NCBI RefSeq assembly: GCF_049801055.1
Contig: NZ_JBNAGF010000003.1
Location: 377,342-441,341, forward strand
DNA: 64,000 nucleotides
Direction of reading: 5' to 3'
Origin: JBNAGF01 sp049801055
GTDB lineage: Bacteria > Pseudomonadota > Alphaproteobacteria > Rhodobacterales > Rhodobacteraceae
Made by a program: the position numbers and the translations under genes. Below are positions 54,315-62,951 of this stretch, one piece after another. How positions within the stretch are numbered: the first letter of the stretch is position 1; each line of letters opens with the position of its first letter. The notes below the pieces were generated by a model. The model did no database searches and was not told where the DNA came from. It worked only from the letters and a program-made list of their open reading frames with translations.

Positions 54315-54562
54315 GCCCTATTGGGGCGGACAAAACCAAAATTCGCCTACACCGTCTTGGTCGAGCGCGAGTTCCTTTCATCATCGCCCCAAAGGGTCCG
54401 AGACCAATCAACCATGTAAGGCCAATCAAAAAACGCTTCGTGACGAAGTAAACGTGGAAACCCCAACAACCTATTGATTTTGTTGACTTGGGTTTTTCGC
54501 GAACAACTTTTTTCTTGAATCCGGCACTGACTCACCACCTTGGCCCGCTTTTTGGACCAACA

Positions 54563-54736
54563 TTAAACCGGACACCTGCCGCCTTCTTCCACTTCGTCAT
54601 AGTGCAGCGTGATATATGCTTCGATGCAATCCTCGATGATCACGGCAAGCTGCCTTCGCTCATTCCGGCGGATGTCTCTGAGAGACTCCAGGACCTCCTC
54701 GTCGCAGTTCTTGACTGTCAGTGTTCGTCTATCCAC
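54563..54736 (-). CDS. 57-residue ribbon-helix-helix-like protein
   Basis: A frame starting at GTG 54736 has AGGAGG eight bases upstream. The product begins VDRRTLTVKNCDEEVLESLR and goes on DIRRNERRQLAVIIEDCIEAYI. The strand (TLTVKN), then two helices, is the pattern of ribbon-helix-helix antitoxins and repressors. It lies between the subtilase and the serine recombinase. No toxin-like partner was found next to it, so a regulator role is as likely as an antitoxin role. Confidence 0.6.
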   Translation of the reverse strand: MDRRTLTVKNCDEEVLESLRDIRRNERRQLAVIIEDCIEAYITLHYDEVEEGGRCPV

Positions 54737-54878
54737 GTTACTGGCCTCCTGAGACTATTTAGGCAATTTCGGCTCACTGATGCCCGGGAAACCACCCGTA
54801 GGCGGTAGGAGGGAACCCTGAGCGTGAAAATCTGGTGCTAGATGCCCGTGCTTGGCATCGAGCCGGAAGCTGCGGGGG

Positions 54879-55865
54879 TCAGTGACGTATGCGGGTCGTT
54901 TGAAAGCGAACCTGCACGGGAAGACTGTGCCGGATGTGATTGAAATACGGGTGGTGTGAGGAAAGATCAGTATCCGCCGGTCTTACACGGTTGATGATCC
55001 GGGTCTGAAAACGGGTCAGGTTGTCAAGTCGGGCTACTCGACGCGATGCGTTTCTTTTCCTTCGGGTTTCAATCTGGAAGCTGAGGATTTTTCGTCTGAT
55101 GCGCATCCGGGGTCGCCGATAGGAATCCTCGGCATACCGCCACTTGGTGCCGTGTCGTTTTTTGAACTGAGTTAGCCGGAGTGGCGTGAAGAAAAGGCCC
55201 TGCCCGGTGCGTATTCCGAGGTCTTTTAATCGGTCGCCGACCTGTGCCAATGATGATCGGCGTCCTCGGTTCTCGATGGCCAGTTTGCCGACAACCCGCA
55301 GAACATCGTCACGTCGTTCACAGGCAATCGCCTGGGCCCTGGCCGAACCCTTTTGGCTTTCCCGAGCAATTTCTTTTCGACCAAGAACGCCACCGGACTG
55401 CTGGTAACGCCTGATCCCAGTTCTGCACGCTTTCCGGTGAGCCAGGAACTGTTCTTCAATCTTCTTGTGCTTACCCGCCCTGATGATGTCACTGACAGTC
55501 TCGCCACTACTCAGATCGACAACTCTGCCACCAAGGCCCTGAGCATCGATGCGTTCGAATATTTCTGCCTTTCTTGCTATTCGATCAGCCTCGGTGACGA
55601 CCATGATCGCGTCCGGGTTTCTATGGAGAAATTTCAGGCCCACCCCAAGTTTTCCAGCCATCCTCTTCTCAGGTGAAGCATAGCCCGAGATGACCTCCTT
55701 CAAGTCCAGGTTCCGGTCGGCTGTAATCCGGAATCTTGGGTGCATCACTTTCAGTGCCCGCAACTGATGCCTGAAGTCACCTTCAGCTTGAGCTTTCGTG
55801 CTGACCCGCCGGTAGAACACGACAGGGCCGGATACCATTCTCCGGGAGAGTTCGTTTCGATCCAT
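54879..55865 (-). CDS. Serine recombinase, large type
   Basis: The N-terminal resolvase domain is shown by VVFYRRVSTKAQAEGDF, which has the catalytic Ser in the RVS motif, and by AIMVVTEADRIARKAEIFE. The C-terminal half (after residue about 180) is basic and does not resemble a complete large-recombinase domain. ATG 55865 with GAGG five bases upstream is preferred to 55928. It is followed by no att site that I can see. It may be the trace of an earlier mobile element nested in island 2. Confidence 0.72.
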   Translation of the reverse strand: MDRNELSRRMVSGPVVFYRRVSTKAQAEGDFRHQLRALKVMHPRFRITADRNLDLKEVISGYASPEKRMAGKLGVGLKFLHRNPDAIMVVTEADRIARKAEIFERIDAQGLGGRVVDLSSGETVSDIIRAGKHKKIEEQFLAHRKACRTGIRRYQQSGGVLGRKEIARESQKGSARAQAIACERRDDVLRVVGKLAIENRGRRSSLAQVGDRLKDLGIRTGQGLFFTPLRLTQFKKRHGTKWRYAEDSYRRPRMRIRRKILSFQIETRRKRNASRRVARLDNLTRFQTRIINRVRPADTDLSSHHPYFNHIRHSLPVQVRFQTTRIRH

Positions 55866-56211
55866 GACCGCCTCAATGTGTAAACCCTTGTCTATTAGGG
55901 TGGCCGGTTCTTGTGGGTCGAAATGCAACTCGCCTCAGGACACACCACCAGCTTCATCTATTTAAAGGTTGGTGAAACTGCCGAGAAATCAATGGCCGCT
56001 GCTGTTCATGCTCTACGCTCCGAACCGAATGTGCTGCTCGTGCAGAGGACCCGGAGCCCTTTTCCGGCCCACTTGTGTCCGCTGGGGTATGATGTAGCGG
56101 AGGAGGCAGCATATCAGACCCGATTGACTGCTAGGGCCGGAATCTCTTCTTCTTTAGATGATGTTTCAGCGGTCGCTCCGTCAGTGGCCGAGCGCCGGTC
56201 CAGGTCGTTTC
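55866..56211. other. Gap between two serine recombinases
   Basis: The stretch has an open frame on the plus strand (from 55911) that runs on into the resolvase gene on the other strand, and is judged not to be coding. No palindrome with a T-run or other site was recognised. Confidence 0.4.
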
Positions 56212-56766
56212 CTATCGTGCCGATCCAGGCAGATATCGATACACCGTGGGCACTGACACTCCGACCGCTGCCGCCGCATCCTTCACGGGAGTCCCGTTCT
56301 CAAGCAGGGATCGAACAGCATCAATCTTATCGTCGGTCATCCGTCGTGGACGCCCACCGACCCTGCCTTTGGCCCGAGCAGCTTTCAATCCGTGCATAGT
56401 TCGTTCACGGATCAGATCACGCTCGAATTCAGAGATTGCCGCCATCAGATGGAAGAGCAGCTTTCCCCCAGGTGTGGTAGTGCTAATCTCCTCGGTTAGG
56501 CTTTGGAAACCGATGCCTTTGGCCTTCAGTAGGCTCATGATCTCGATCAGGTGGGAAAGGCTTCTGGCTACTCTATCCAGTTTCAGCACCACCAGCACAT
56601 CTTCAGGTCGGAGGAATTCTAGGGCCTCAGCCAGAACTCGGCGGTCCGCTTTTGCCCCCGATGCCGTCTCCACAAAGACCCTCTCGCACCCGGCGGTTCT
56701 CAGAGCCGACACCTGCGCTTCCGTCGATTGATCTGAAGTGCTCACCCTTGCATACCCGATCCTCAT
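56212..56766 (-). CDS. Tn3-type resolvase/DNA invertase
   Basis: The 184-residue protein has MRIGYARVSTSDQSTEAQ with the catalytic Ser and DVLVVLKLDRVARSLSHLIE. The E helix FHLMAAISEFERDLIRERT is followed by a C-terminal HTH (PVKDAAAAVGVSVPTVYRYL). It is full length for this family. No Tn3-type transposase or terminal repeat is near, so its role may be resolution of island multimers or it may be a leftover of a transposon. Confidence 0.92.
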   Translation of the reverse strand: MRIGYARVSTSDQSTEAQVSALRTAGCERVFVETASGAKADRRVLAEALEFLRPEDVLVVLKLDRVARSLSHLIEIMSLLKAKGIGFQSLTEEISTTTPGGKLLFHLMAAISEFERDLIRERTMHGLKAARAKGRVGGRPRRMTDDKIDAVRSLLENGTPVKDAAAAVGVSVPTVYRYLPGSAR

Positions 56767-56938
56767 TTGCCCTCCTTCTCAAAACTCATAGCGAGGATGC
56801 CGGGATGGGTGATTCGTTTCAATAGGGGTTTATGAGAAGTCAGGTGGCATGTAGTTGCTGAGCATCACATATCAACGATCCCGACAGTATCGAGAACGTT
56901 GAAAACCACCGATTTCAATAACCAGATTGCAACCTAGG

Positions 56939-58510
56939 TTAAGCTCGATAAGCGGGAAGCGGTGCCCGATCTTGTAGATCGATCAACCGACGGAGCATTA
57001 CATCTGATATGGTGGCCTTCACATCTGCGAACTTGGCATCGTCATGAAGATTAACAGCCTCTTCAGGGTCGTTCTCCAGATCATACAACTCGTGCCAATC
57101 CTCGCCCTGACGCAACGACATTCGGTATCGGTCTGTCACGACTGTGCGCACCCTTTGAGGGCGGTCAAAGCCTGTCATGATGCGCTGGCTGTCTTCCTCC
57201 ACGATTATGGCCTCAGGTGGCTCAGTGGTAAGCAAGTCGCGGCCCTGGAGGCCATTGAAGGGTTGTATACCGGCTCGGGCGAGGATGGTGGCAGATATGT
57301 CGATGGAAGAACCCAGTCCTTGATCGACATTGCCAGAAGAGGGTGCAGCAGGATCGTGCCAGATGAAGGGAACTCGGATGATCCCCTGATAGTGCAGCAG
57401 CAGCTTCAGCATGAGGCCATGGTCGCCCATGTAGTCGCCATGGTCCGAGGTGAAGATGACCACCGTGTTGTCCGCCAGACCCAGTGTTTCCAACCGTTTC
57501 AGAACCCGCCCAATGGCGTCGTCGATCATGGTGATCATGCCATAGGTCAGGGCGATAATGGCCCGGGCCTCGTCTTCGGTCACGGCAAAGGGGTTCTGGT
57601 TGTCGCGAGGGTCGGTTCCTTTTTCCATCGCCGCCTTCATTGCGTTGATGGGGGGCAGATCACCCTGGCCGAAGGATGCGGGCAAGCTTATGTCTGCGGG
57701 ATCATACATATCCCAATAGTGCCCGGGCGGCGTGAACGGGTGGTGCGGATCGGGGAAGGACATTTGCAGGAAGAACGGAGCGTCCTGTTCGGCCTGTTCG
57801 GCAAGCCAGGCTTCCGAGCGGTCGGCAATCCATGAGGTGGAGTAGAGTTCCTCGGGAACAGCGGTGCGCCACGCTTGAGGGGCGTTGATGCGGTTGTCGG
57901 GCAGTGCGTTCTCAGGGCCGGTCAGATTATCAAAATCTGGGGTCTGCTCACGGGCCCACAACAGGTAATCACCAGATGCCTGGTCACCATGATCGGCACA
58001 AACCTCGACATGATCGAACCCGTAGAAATCGCCTTCTAGGCGTTCGGCCAACGGCTTGTCCCATTTGGGGGCAACTTCAAGGTCATAGTCGGACGAGTGG
58101 CGATTGTTCTTGTAGGCATCCCGCAAATGCGCCGAGGGGGCGGAAAGCCCTTCCTTGGCTTCGAACTGGTTTGTAGCGGGCAGTCCGGTAAAGCTTTGTA
58201 GGTGGGACTTTCCGATTAACCCGGTTTTGTAACCGGCGTCCCGCAGGAGTTCGACAAAGGTGGTGTGATCTTTTGACAGAGGAATGCCATTGTGTCGGGC
58301 CCCGTGCACAGAACACATCCGTCCGGTCATGATCGAAGCCCGGTTGGGCATGCAGATCGGGTTTGCGACATAGAAGCGGTCCCACCTTGTGCCACCCGCC
58401 GCGATCCCGTCGATGTTGGGCGTCTGCACGACCTTGTTGCCATAACAACCAAGGTGGTCCGCCCTGTGTTGGTCGGTGATGATGAACAGAAAGTTTGGTT
58501 GCTTCGTCAT
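56939..58510 (-). CDS. Sulfatase (arylsulfatase/choline-sulfatase-like)
   Basis: The 523-residue enzyme hydrolyses a sulfate ester. The N-terminus is LFIITDQHRADHLGCYG with a metal-binding Asp. The active-site signature CMPNRASIMTGR carries the Cys that is turned into formylglycine. Later metal and sulfate ligands are in VVIFTSDHGDYMGDHG. No signal peptide is seen, so it acts in the cytoplasm. ATG 58510 overlaps the TRAP permease stop (ATGA); the frame upstream to 58624 lies within the permease gene. The context suggests that the substrate enters through the TRAP system. No formylglycine-generating enzyme is in the window. Confidence 0.92.
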   Translation of the reverse strand: MTKQPNFLFIITDQHRADHLGCYGNKVVQTPNIDGIAAGGTRWDRFYVANPICMPNRASIMTGRMCSVHGARHNGIPLSKDHTTFVELLRDAGYKTGLIGKSHLQSFTGLPATNQFEAKEGLSAPSAHLRDAYKNNRHSSDYDLEVAPKWDKPLAERLEGDFYGFDHVEVCADHGDQASGDYLLWAREQTPDFDNLTGPENALPDNRINAPQAWRTAVPEELYSTSWIADRSEAWLAEQAEQDAPFFLQMSFPDPHHPFTPPGHYWDMYDPADISLPASFGQGDLPPINAMKAAMEKGTDPRDNQNPFAVTEDEARAIIALTYGMITMIDDAIGRVLKRLETLGLADNTVVIFTSDHGDYMGDHGLMLKLLLHYQGIIRVPFIWHDPAAPSSGNVDQGLGSSIDISATILARAGIQPFNGLQGRDLLTTEPPEAIIVEEDSQRIMTGFDRPQRVRTVVTDRYRMSLRQGEDWHELYDLENDPEEAVNLHDDAKFADVKATISDVMLRRLIDLQDRAPLPAYRA

Positions 58511-60423
58511 TGCGTCGCCTCGGAATTCGTTGCCACAGACCGGGCCGCACGGACATCGAATGCGATGAGTGCGAGACCCAGGCCAACGGCAGGCAGGTGG
58601 AACATGGGATCGGTAGCCAGGCAAGTAAACGCGGTGACGAACCGGATCACGATCTCGGGGATCGACAGCTTACGCCGGTCGAACCCGGACAAGGCCGAAG
58701 AGAACAGCCAGATACAGAAACAGGTCCGGGCCACGATCCAGAGGAACGGCAGCAGGCTGAACTCTTCGACGATCAGGATCGTCGGGTAGAAGGCAAAGAC
58801 AAACGGGATGATGAACTTTGCCATGCCGAGCCGGAACGACATGAAGGCGGTCATCAGCGGGTTCGCCCTTGCGATGGGGGCAGCGGCATAGGCGGCGATG
58901 GCGACCGGTGGCGTGAGCGACGAGGCGACACCGTAGTAGAACACGAACATATGTGCGGTCAGCATTGAGACACCCAAGGCCTGGATCGCCGGGCCCATGA
59001 CCAGAATGATGATCAGGTAGGCAGGCAGCGTCGGCATACCCATGCCCAGGATCAACGCCCCGGCCATGGCGACGAGCAGGGCGGAGAACAGGCTTTCGCC
59101 CCGGATCGCCGCGATCACATTGGCCAGCTTCAACCCCAGTCCGGTCGAGTCCAGCGACCCGACGAGGATGCCGATGGCGGCAATGGCGATCAGCAGCGTC
59201 GCCCCGGATTCAGCGCCTTTTAGGAAGGATTTCCAAACCCGGCCCGGATCGGCACGCACCTCGGGGTTGATGACCGACAGCGCCACCAGAACGACGACGG
59301 CATAGAACCCGGCAGCCGAAGTGGAAAGCCCCGCCAGCAATGATCCGATCACGACAAGGATCGGCCCGGCAAACAGCACCGAATTGATCATGTCGGTGCG
59401 GGTGATGTGGTCATCCACCGTCATTTCCTGAACTTCGATACCCTGTCTGCGGGCCTCGACCGTGACGGCGGAAAACAGGCTGAAATAGTAGAACAGGGCC
59501 GGGAACAGGGCCGCGATGATGATGCTGAGATAACCAACCCCGGTTAGGTCGGCCATCACCAGGGCCGCAGCCCCCATGATCGGCGGCATGATCTGTCCAC
59601 CGGATGAGGCAGTGGCCTCGATCCCGGCTGCGAAGGTTGGCGAGAACCCGCGTTTCTTGATCATCGGAATGGTGAAGGTGCCGGTGCCAACGATGTTGGC
59701 CACGGTCGAGCCCGACATGGTGCCAAACATCGACGAGGCCAGAATGGCGGCGTGGGCTGGTCCGCCTCTTGTGCGACGTGTAGCGAGGAAGGCGAATTTC
59801 AACAGGGTGTCGCCCGCCCCGGTGCCCTCTAGCAGGACGCCGAAGATGATGAAGATAAAGACCGTGCTGAGCACGATATTGGTGATCGAGCCGAACACGC
59901 CCTTATTGGTGTTATACCAAAGCGCCTCGGCCACTTCTTTCAACGAAAACCCCGAATGGGCCATGATACCGGGCAGGTCTTGGCCGAAGAGGAGGTAGAC
60001 GACGCCGAATGTCCCGACCCCGAACAGGCCCCATCCCCACAGGCGGCGGCAGAGTTCGAGGAACACCACAAGACCGGCCAGCGCAGGCCAGGCATCCTTG
60101 GTCGTTACGTCATAAAGTGCCGTTTCCATTTCGGTCTGCACGAAGTGGAAGGACCAGATCGACCACAGCCCGGCGAGGACAAGAGCGGCATCAATCGCGA
60201 GGTAAAGCGGCGTGGTAGCGCCACGATCCGCCCGACGTTTTTGTGACACGGCGACCGCGACGATCAGGGCCAAAGCAAACCCGGTGGCCCGGTGCAGCTT
60301 TGGATCGATCAAGCCGATGCCTGAACTGTAGAGCGTGATCAGACCCAGAGCGAGGCAGGCAAGGGCGGCAGCCATTGCAAACAGGCGGGTCGTGACGCTG
60401 GCTGTGGGGGCCGCATCCGTCAT
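58507..60423 (-). CDS. TRAP transporter permease, fused 4TM-12TM type
   Basis: The 638-residue protein is highly hydrophobic from end to end, with about 16 or more spans. It resembles the fused small-and-large-subunit permeases that go with TAXI binding proteins: ILASSMFGTMSGSTVANIVG, ATASSGGQIMPPIMGAAALV, GMGMPTLPAYLIIILVMGPA, and GVASSLTPPVAIAAYAAAPI. It sits between the TAXI protein gene and the sulfatase in one operon. It probably imports the substrate of the sulfatase with Na+ or H+. Confidence 0.93.
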   Translation of the reverse strand: MTDAAPTASVTTRLFAMAAALACLALGLITLYSSGIGLIDPKLHRATGFALALIVAVAVSQKRRADRGATTPLYLAIDAALVLAGLWSIWSFHFVQTEMETALYDVTTKDAWPALAGLVVFLELCRRLWGWGLFGVGTFGVVYLLFGQDLPGIMAHSGFSLKEVAEALWYNTNKGVFGSITNIVLSTVFIFIIFGVLLEGTGAGDTLLKFAFLATRRTRGGPAHAAILASSMFGTMSGSTVANIVGTGTFTIPMIKKRGFSPTFAAGIEATASSGGQIMPPIMGAAALVMADLTGVGYLSIIIAALFPALFYYFSLFSAVTVEARRQGIEVQEMTVDDHITRTDMINSVLFAGPILVVIGSLLAGLSTSAAGFYAVVVLVALSVINPEVRADPGRVWKSFLKGAESGATLLIAIAAIGILVGSLDSTGLGLKLANVIAAIRGESLFSALLVAMAGALILGMGMPTLPAYLIIILVMGPAIQALGVSMLTAHMFVFYYGVASSLTPPVAIAAYAAAPIARANPLMTAFMSFRLGMAKFIIPFVFAFYPTILIVEEFSLLPFLWIVARTCFCIWLFSSALSGFDRRKLSIPEIVIRFVTAFTCLATDPMFHLPAVGLGLALIAFDVRAARSVATNSEATQ

Positions 60424-60494
60424 GGCGTGTCACTTTCTGAAGGCGTGGGGCTGGTGCCGGGCAACGAATGCCGCCCGGCAAGCTACTTGCGTGA

Positions 60495-61502
60495 TCAGGG
60501 GCGCAGTTCATCCGGGATCGCGATGCCCGCTTCGTCATAGTAGCGCACAGCACCGGGGTGCAGCGGCACGTTGACCGAGGTGAAGGCGCTCTCCTTGGTG
60601 ACTTCTTTCAGGAAGAACGCGGTTGCATGAACCTCATCAAGGTTCTCCCAAAAGGCCTTGGTGGCATTGTAAACCACATCATCGGATACACCGGCATGGG
60701 TGCCGACGAACTGGGTAAAGCCGAGAGCGGTGATCTGACCACCGGTCAACTGACCCTTGTAGACTCCGCCATCGAATTGCAGCATGCCGCGACCGGGGCG
60801 ACCGAACAGCGCCTTCATCTCGTCCGCCGCGATCTTGTCTTCGGGGATCGTAAGAACGCGGAACTCACCCGACAGGCCGAACCGTTCGATGTTGGCTGAC
60901 CCGATTTCGGCAGGGCGCACCATCATGTCGATCTTGCCATCGGCAAGAGCCGCGTAACCTTCACCCCAACTCAGGCGCACAGCAGTATAGTCGTCACCGG
61001 CCACGTAGCCTGTAATGATCTTTATCAGAGCTTCCGACGTGGCAGAAGCCGACCCAGCGGGCGGGCCAGTAAAGACGGTTTTGCCTTTGAGGTCCGCCCA
61101 GTCTTCGATGCCCGATCCGGCCAGTGTCACGGGATGATAGGCCCCGGCCTTGAAGCCGAGAATGGCACGGATGTTCTTGGAGAGCTCCCCGGCACCTTCG
61201 ACGTTCTTATACATTTTCTTCTGACCCGCCATCAGGTTGACCAATGAAGGCACGGTCGAGAAAAAGTCGATATCGCCCTTGGCGCCCTTGAGCATCGATT
61301 TGGTCAGTGTTTGACCCGCGTTCACCTGAATCTCGACCCCGGCCTTGCCGGCCTGGTTGGCGAAGGCCACGAACATGGTGTGGACCGGATCGCCGACCCC
61401 GGCAGTTTCGCCCTTGAAGATTTCGGCAGAGACAGCACCTGGCAAAGCCAGCGCCACGGTTGTGGCCAGAATTGTCCGGCCCAGTGATTTGAAGTGAAAC
61501 AT
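60495..61502 (-). CDS. TAXI-family TRAP solute-binding protein
   Basis: The 335-residue protein has a signal peptide (FKSLGRTILATTVALALPGA then VSA). The mature part has the TAXI family layout: AEIFKGETAGVGDPVHTMFVA, LKGKTVFTGPPAGSASATSE, and YVAGDDYTAVRLSWGEGY. It acts in the periplasm and delivers ligand to the permease encoded next. ATG 61502 has GGGAGG at eight bases; the upstream part of the frame is not sensible. Ligand unknown. Confidence 0.92.
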   Translation of the reverse strand: MFHFKSLGRTILATTVALALPGAVSAEIFKGETAGVGDPVHTMFVAFANQAGKAGVEIQVNAGQTLTKSMLKGAKGDIDFFSTVPSLVNLMAGQKKMYKNVEGAGELSKNIRAILGFKAGAYHPVTLAGSGIEDWADLKGKTVFTGPPAGSASATSEALIKIITGYVAGDDYTAVRLSWGEGYAALADGKIDMMVRPAEIGSANIERFGLSGEFRVLTIPEDKIAADEMKALFGRPGRGMLQFDGGVYKGQLTGGQITALGFTQFVGTHAGVSDDVVYNATKAFWENLDEVHATAFFLKEVTKESAFTSVNVPLHPGAVRYYDEAGIAIPDELRP

Positions 61503-61591
61503 CGAGTCCTCCCATAGACGTTTGGGCGACACTACCAGTTTCAATTGATGTGGAATAATCAAACTTTTGGGTCTATACATATCAATTAGGC
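61503..61591. promoter_or_regulatory. Divergent promoter region with LysR-type inverted repeats
   Basis: The 89 bases between the TAXI and LysR genes are A+T-rich and hold TTGAT...ATCAA (8-base spacing) and CAATTGATG...CATATCAATT, which includes the T-N11-A type seen in LysR sites. The regulator most likely controls both genes from here. Confidence 0.5.
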
Positions 61592-62503
61592 ATGAAACTT
61601 GACCCCAAACATCTGGCCCAATTGTCCGTCATCGTCGAGGCGGGTTCTTTCCAGTCCGCCGCAAACCGGCTGGGCACGACGCAACCAGCACTCAGCCGGA
61701 ACATGAAAGCTTTGGAAACCCGGCTGGGGACGCCTTTGTTCCAAAGGGAGGGTCGCCGGTCTATTCCAAACAGTTTGGGCTTGAGGTTGGCCCGCAACGG
61801 GATGGCGATCCGGCTGGCCGAGGAACAGGCAGGTATTGTCGCAGACCAGACTGTGAAGGGATCGGTGGGAGAATTGCGCATCGGCGCTCCGCCGATTGTA
61901 TCGGGCAGGTTTCTCAGCGATCCGATGACGGAGTTCATCAAGGCCAATCCGAATTGCAGTGTCGAGATACGCACCGGGCTGGTCCATGAACTTCGGACCA
62001 TGTTGGAACGGGGCCAGGTCGATCTTGTCTTCGGCCCAGAAAGCCTGGCTGAACCGGTGGACGGGTTGGAGTTTGAAGAACTTATCGATGACGGTGTCGG
62101 AGTGATGTGTCGAACCGGCCATGCCTTGGCCACGCGTAAACAGATCATGGCGTCGGACCTCGAAGCTCAGGTCTGGCTGGCCCATTCCAGGGGTAGTTTG
62201 CTGCGGCAACAGACTGAGGCCGCGATGATCGCCTCTGGTGTCCGGTCAATGCAGATCGGCTGTGAAACTGATTCAATTCGTTCGGTGCTGGAAATCGTGG
62301 CTGAAACGGACCTGATCACCACGATGCCGATGGCAACAACTGCCCCTTACCTTGAAGACCGATTGGTGTTTCTGTCCTTCGATCATCCGCAGTTTCACCG
62401 GCCTCTTGGGACCATTAGAAGAAAAGGAACACCATCGAGCCACATCGAGGACCGTTTTGTAAATGCGCTCAGATTGACTCTGAATAGCGGCACCCCACAA
62501 TGA
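61592..62503 (+). CDS. LysR-family transcriptional regulator
   Basis: The 303-residue protein has the N-terminal winged HTH (LAQLSVIVEAGSFQSAANRL, TTQPALSRNMKALETRLGT) and a substrate-binding domain (GELRIGAPPIVSGRFLSD). It is divergent from the TAXI-TRAP-sulfatase operon, the usual place for its regulator. The inducer would be the transported sulfate ester or a product of it. It is the last complete gene of island 2. Confidence 0.93.
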   Translation: MKLDPKHLAQLSVIVEAGSFQSAANRLGTTQPALSRNMKALETRLGTPLFQREGRRSIPNSLGLRLARNGMAIRLAEEQAGIVADQTVKGSVGELRIGAPPIVSGRFLSDPMTEFIKANPNCSVEIRTGLVHELRTMLERGQVDLVFGPESLAEPVDGLEFEELIDDGVGVMCRTGHALATRKQIMASDLEAQVWLAHSRGSLLRQQTEAAMIASGVRSMQIGCETDSIRSVLEIVAETDLITTMPMATTAPYLEDRLVFLSFDHPQFHRPLGTIRRKGTPSSHIEDRFVNALRLTLNSGTPQ

Positions 62504-62583
62504 AACCTCGAAGCCTCTCCGGTTAGTCGTGAGATCGAAGCCTGTGTCGGAATCGAACGGGTGATTTGCATGTGTAATGTCGA

Positions 62584-62615
62584 TTTGCTACGGTTAGATG
62601 CTACAGTAATGTTAT
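62584..62615. repeat. Island 2 end repeat, right copy
   Basis: TTTGCTACGGTTAGATGCTA and the next 12 bases match 49,001-49,032 at 27 of 32 positions. It lies 53 bases before core copy 3. Nothing else is seen in 62,504-62,810 apart from the core. Confidence 0.6.
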
Positions 62616-62667
62616 CAATTGATAGTTATATATTTTAAAACAATGCATTAGTAGACATAGAGGAAAC

Positions 62668-62684
62668 TCCCTTCGTCTCCGCCA
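62668..62684. repeat. attachment core 3
   Basis: TCCCTTCGTCTCCGCCA is identical to the last 17 bases of tRNA-Ser (22,744-22,760). It ends island 2 and begins a third insert. Confidence 0.9.
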
Positions 62685-62810
62685 CTACAGCACTTCAATT
62701 GAAGTCATACCCCTTGAAATTATGACTATTGCTAGGCACATGTGGCTCTCGTGGGTCCATAAGAGTTCATAGAGGCCCATCCCATAGGTGGGCTTCCAGG
62801 TGGGCTAAGT

Positions 62811-62951
62811 GTGCGAACAGGTGTTCTTAACAAGCTAACAGCGAAGGCTGTTCAATCCGCAAGTGATGGCATGCACAGTGATGGCGGTGGGTTGTTTTTA
62901 CGTGTTCGCGGTAATTCTAGGGTCTGGTTGTTCAGATTTACGCGCGACGGA
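62811..62951 (+). pseudogene. Third tyrosine integrase, truncated by an IS
   Basis: The frame from GTG 62811 (LNKLTAKAVQSASDGMHSDG then GGLFLRVRGNSRVWLFRFTR) is the N-terminal arm domain of a P4-type integrase. After 47 codons it runs into the left end of an IS5-family element and stops within it. The catalytic domain is not in the window; its rest may lie beyond the IS. It stands 127 bases after core copy 3, where an integrase would be expected. Confidence 0.82.

Larger units (their letters stand above)
48939..62684. mobile_element. Genomic island 2, tandem to island 1
   Basis: The island is bounded by core copies 2 and 3. It has its own tyrosine recombinase at the left end and a 32-bp imperfect repeat just inside each end. 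Cargo is an ietAS-type pair, a small RHH-like gene, two serine recombinases, and a sulfatase/TRAP/LysR cassette. Confidence 0.85.

Noticed and set aside
54488..54808. A 106-codon plus-strand frame.
   Set aside because: It overlaps the minus-strand RHH-like frame, which has a better ribosome site and a recognisable fold pattern.
55911..56399. A 162-codon plus-strand frame.
   Set aside because: It runs into the well-supported resolvase gene on the other strand and has no motif or good ribosome site.
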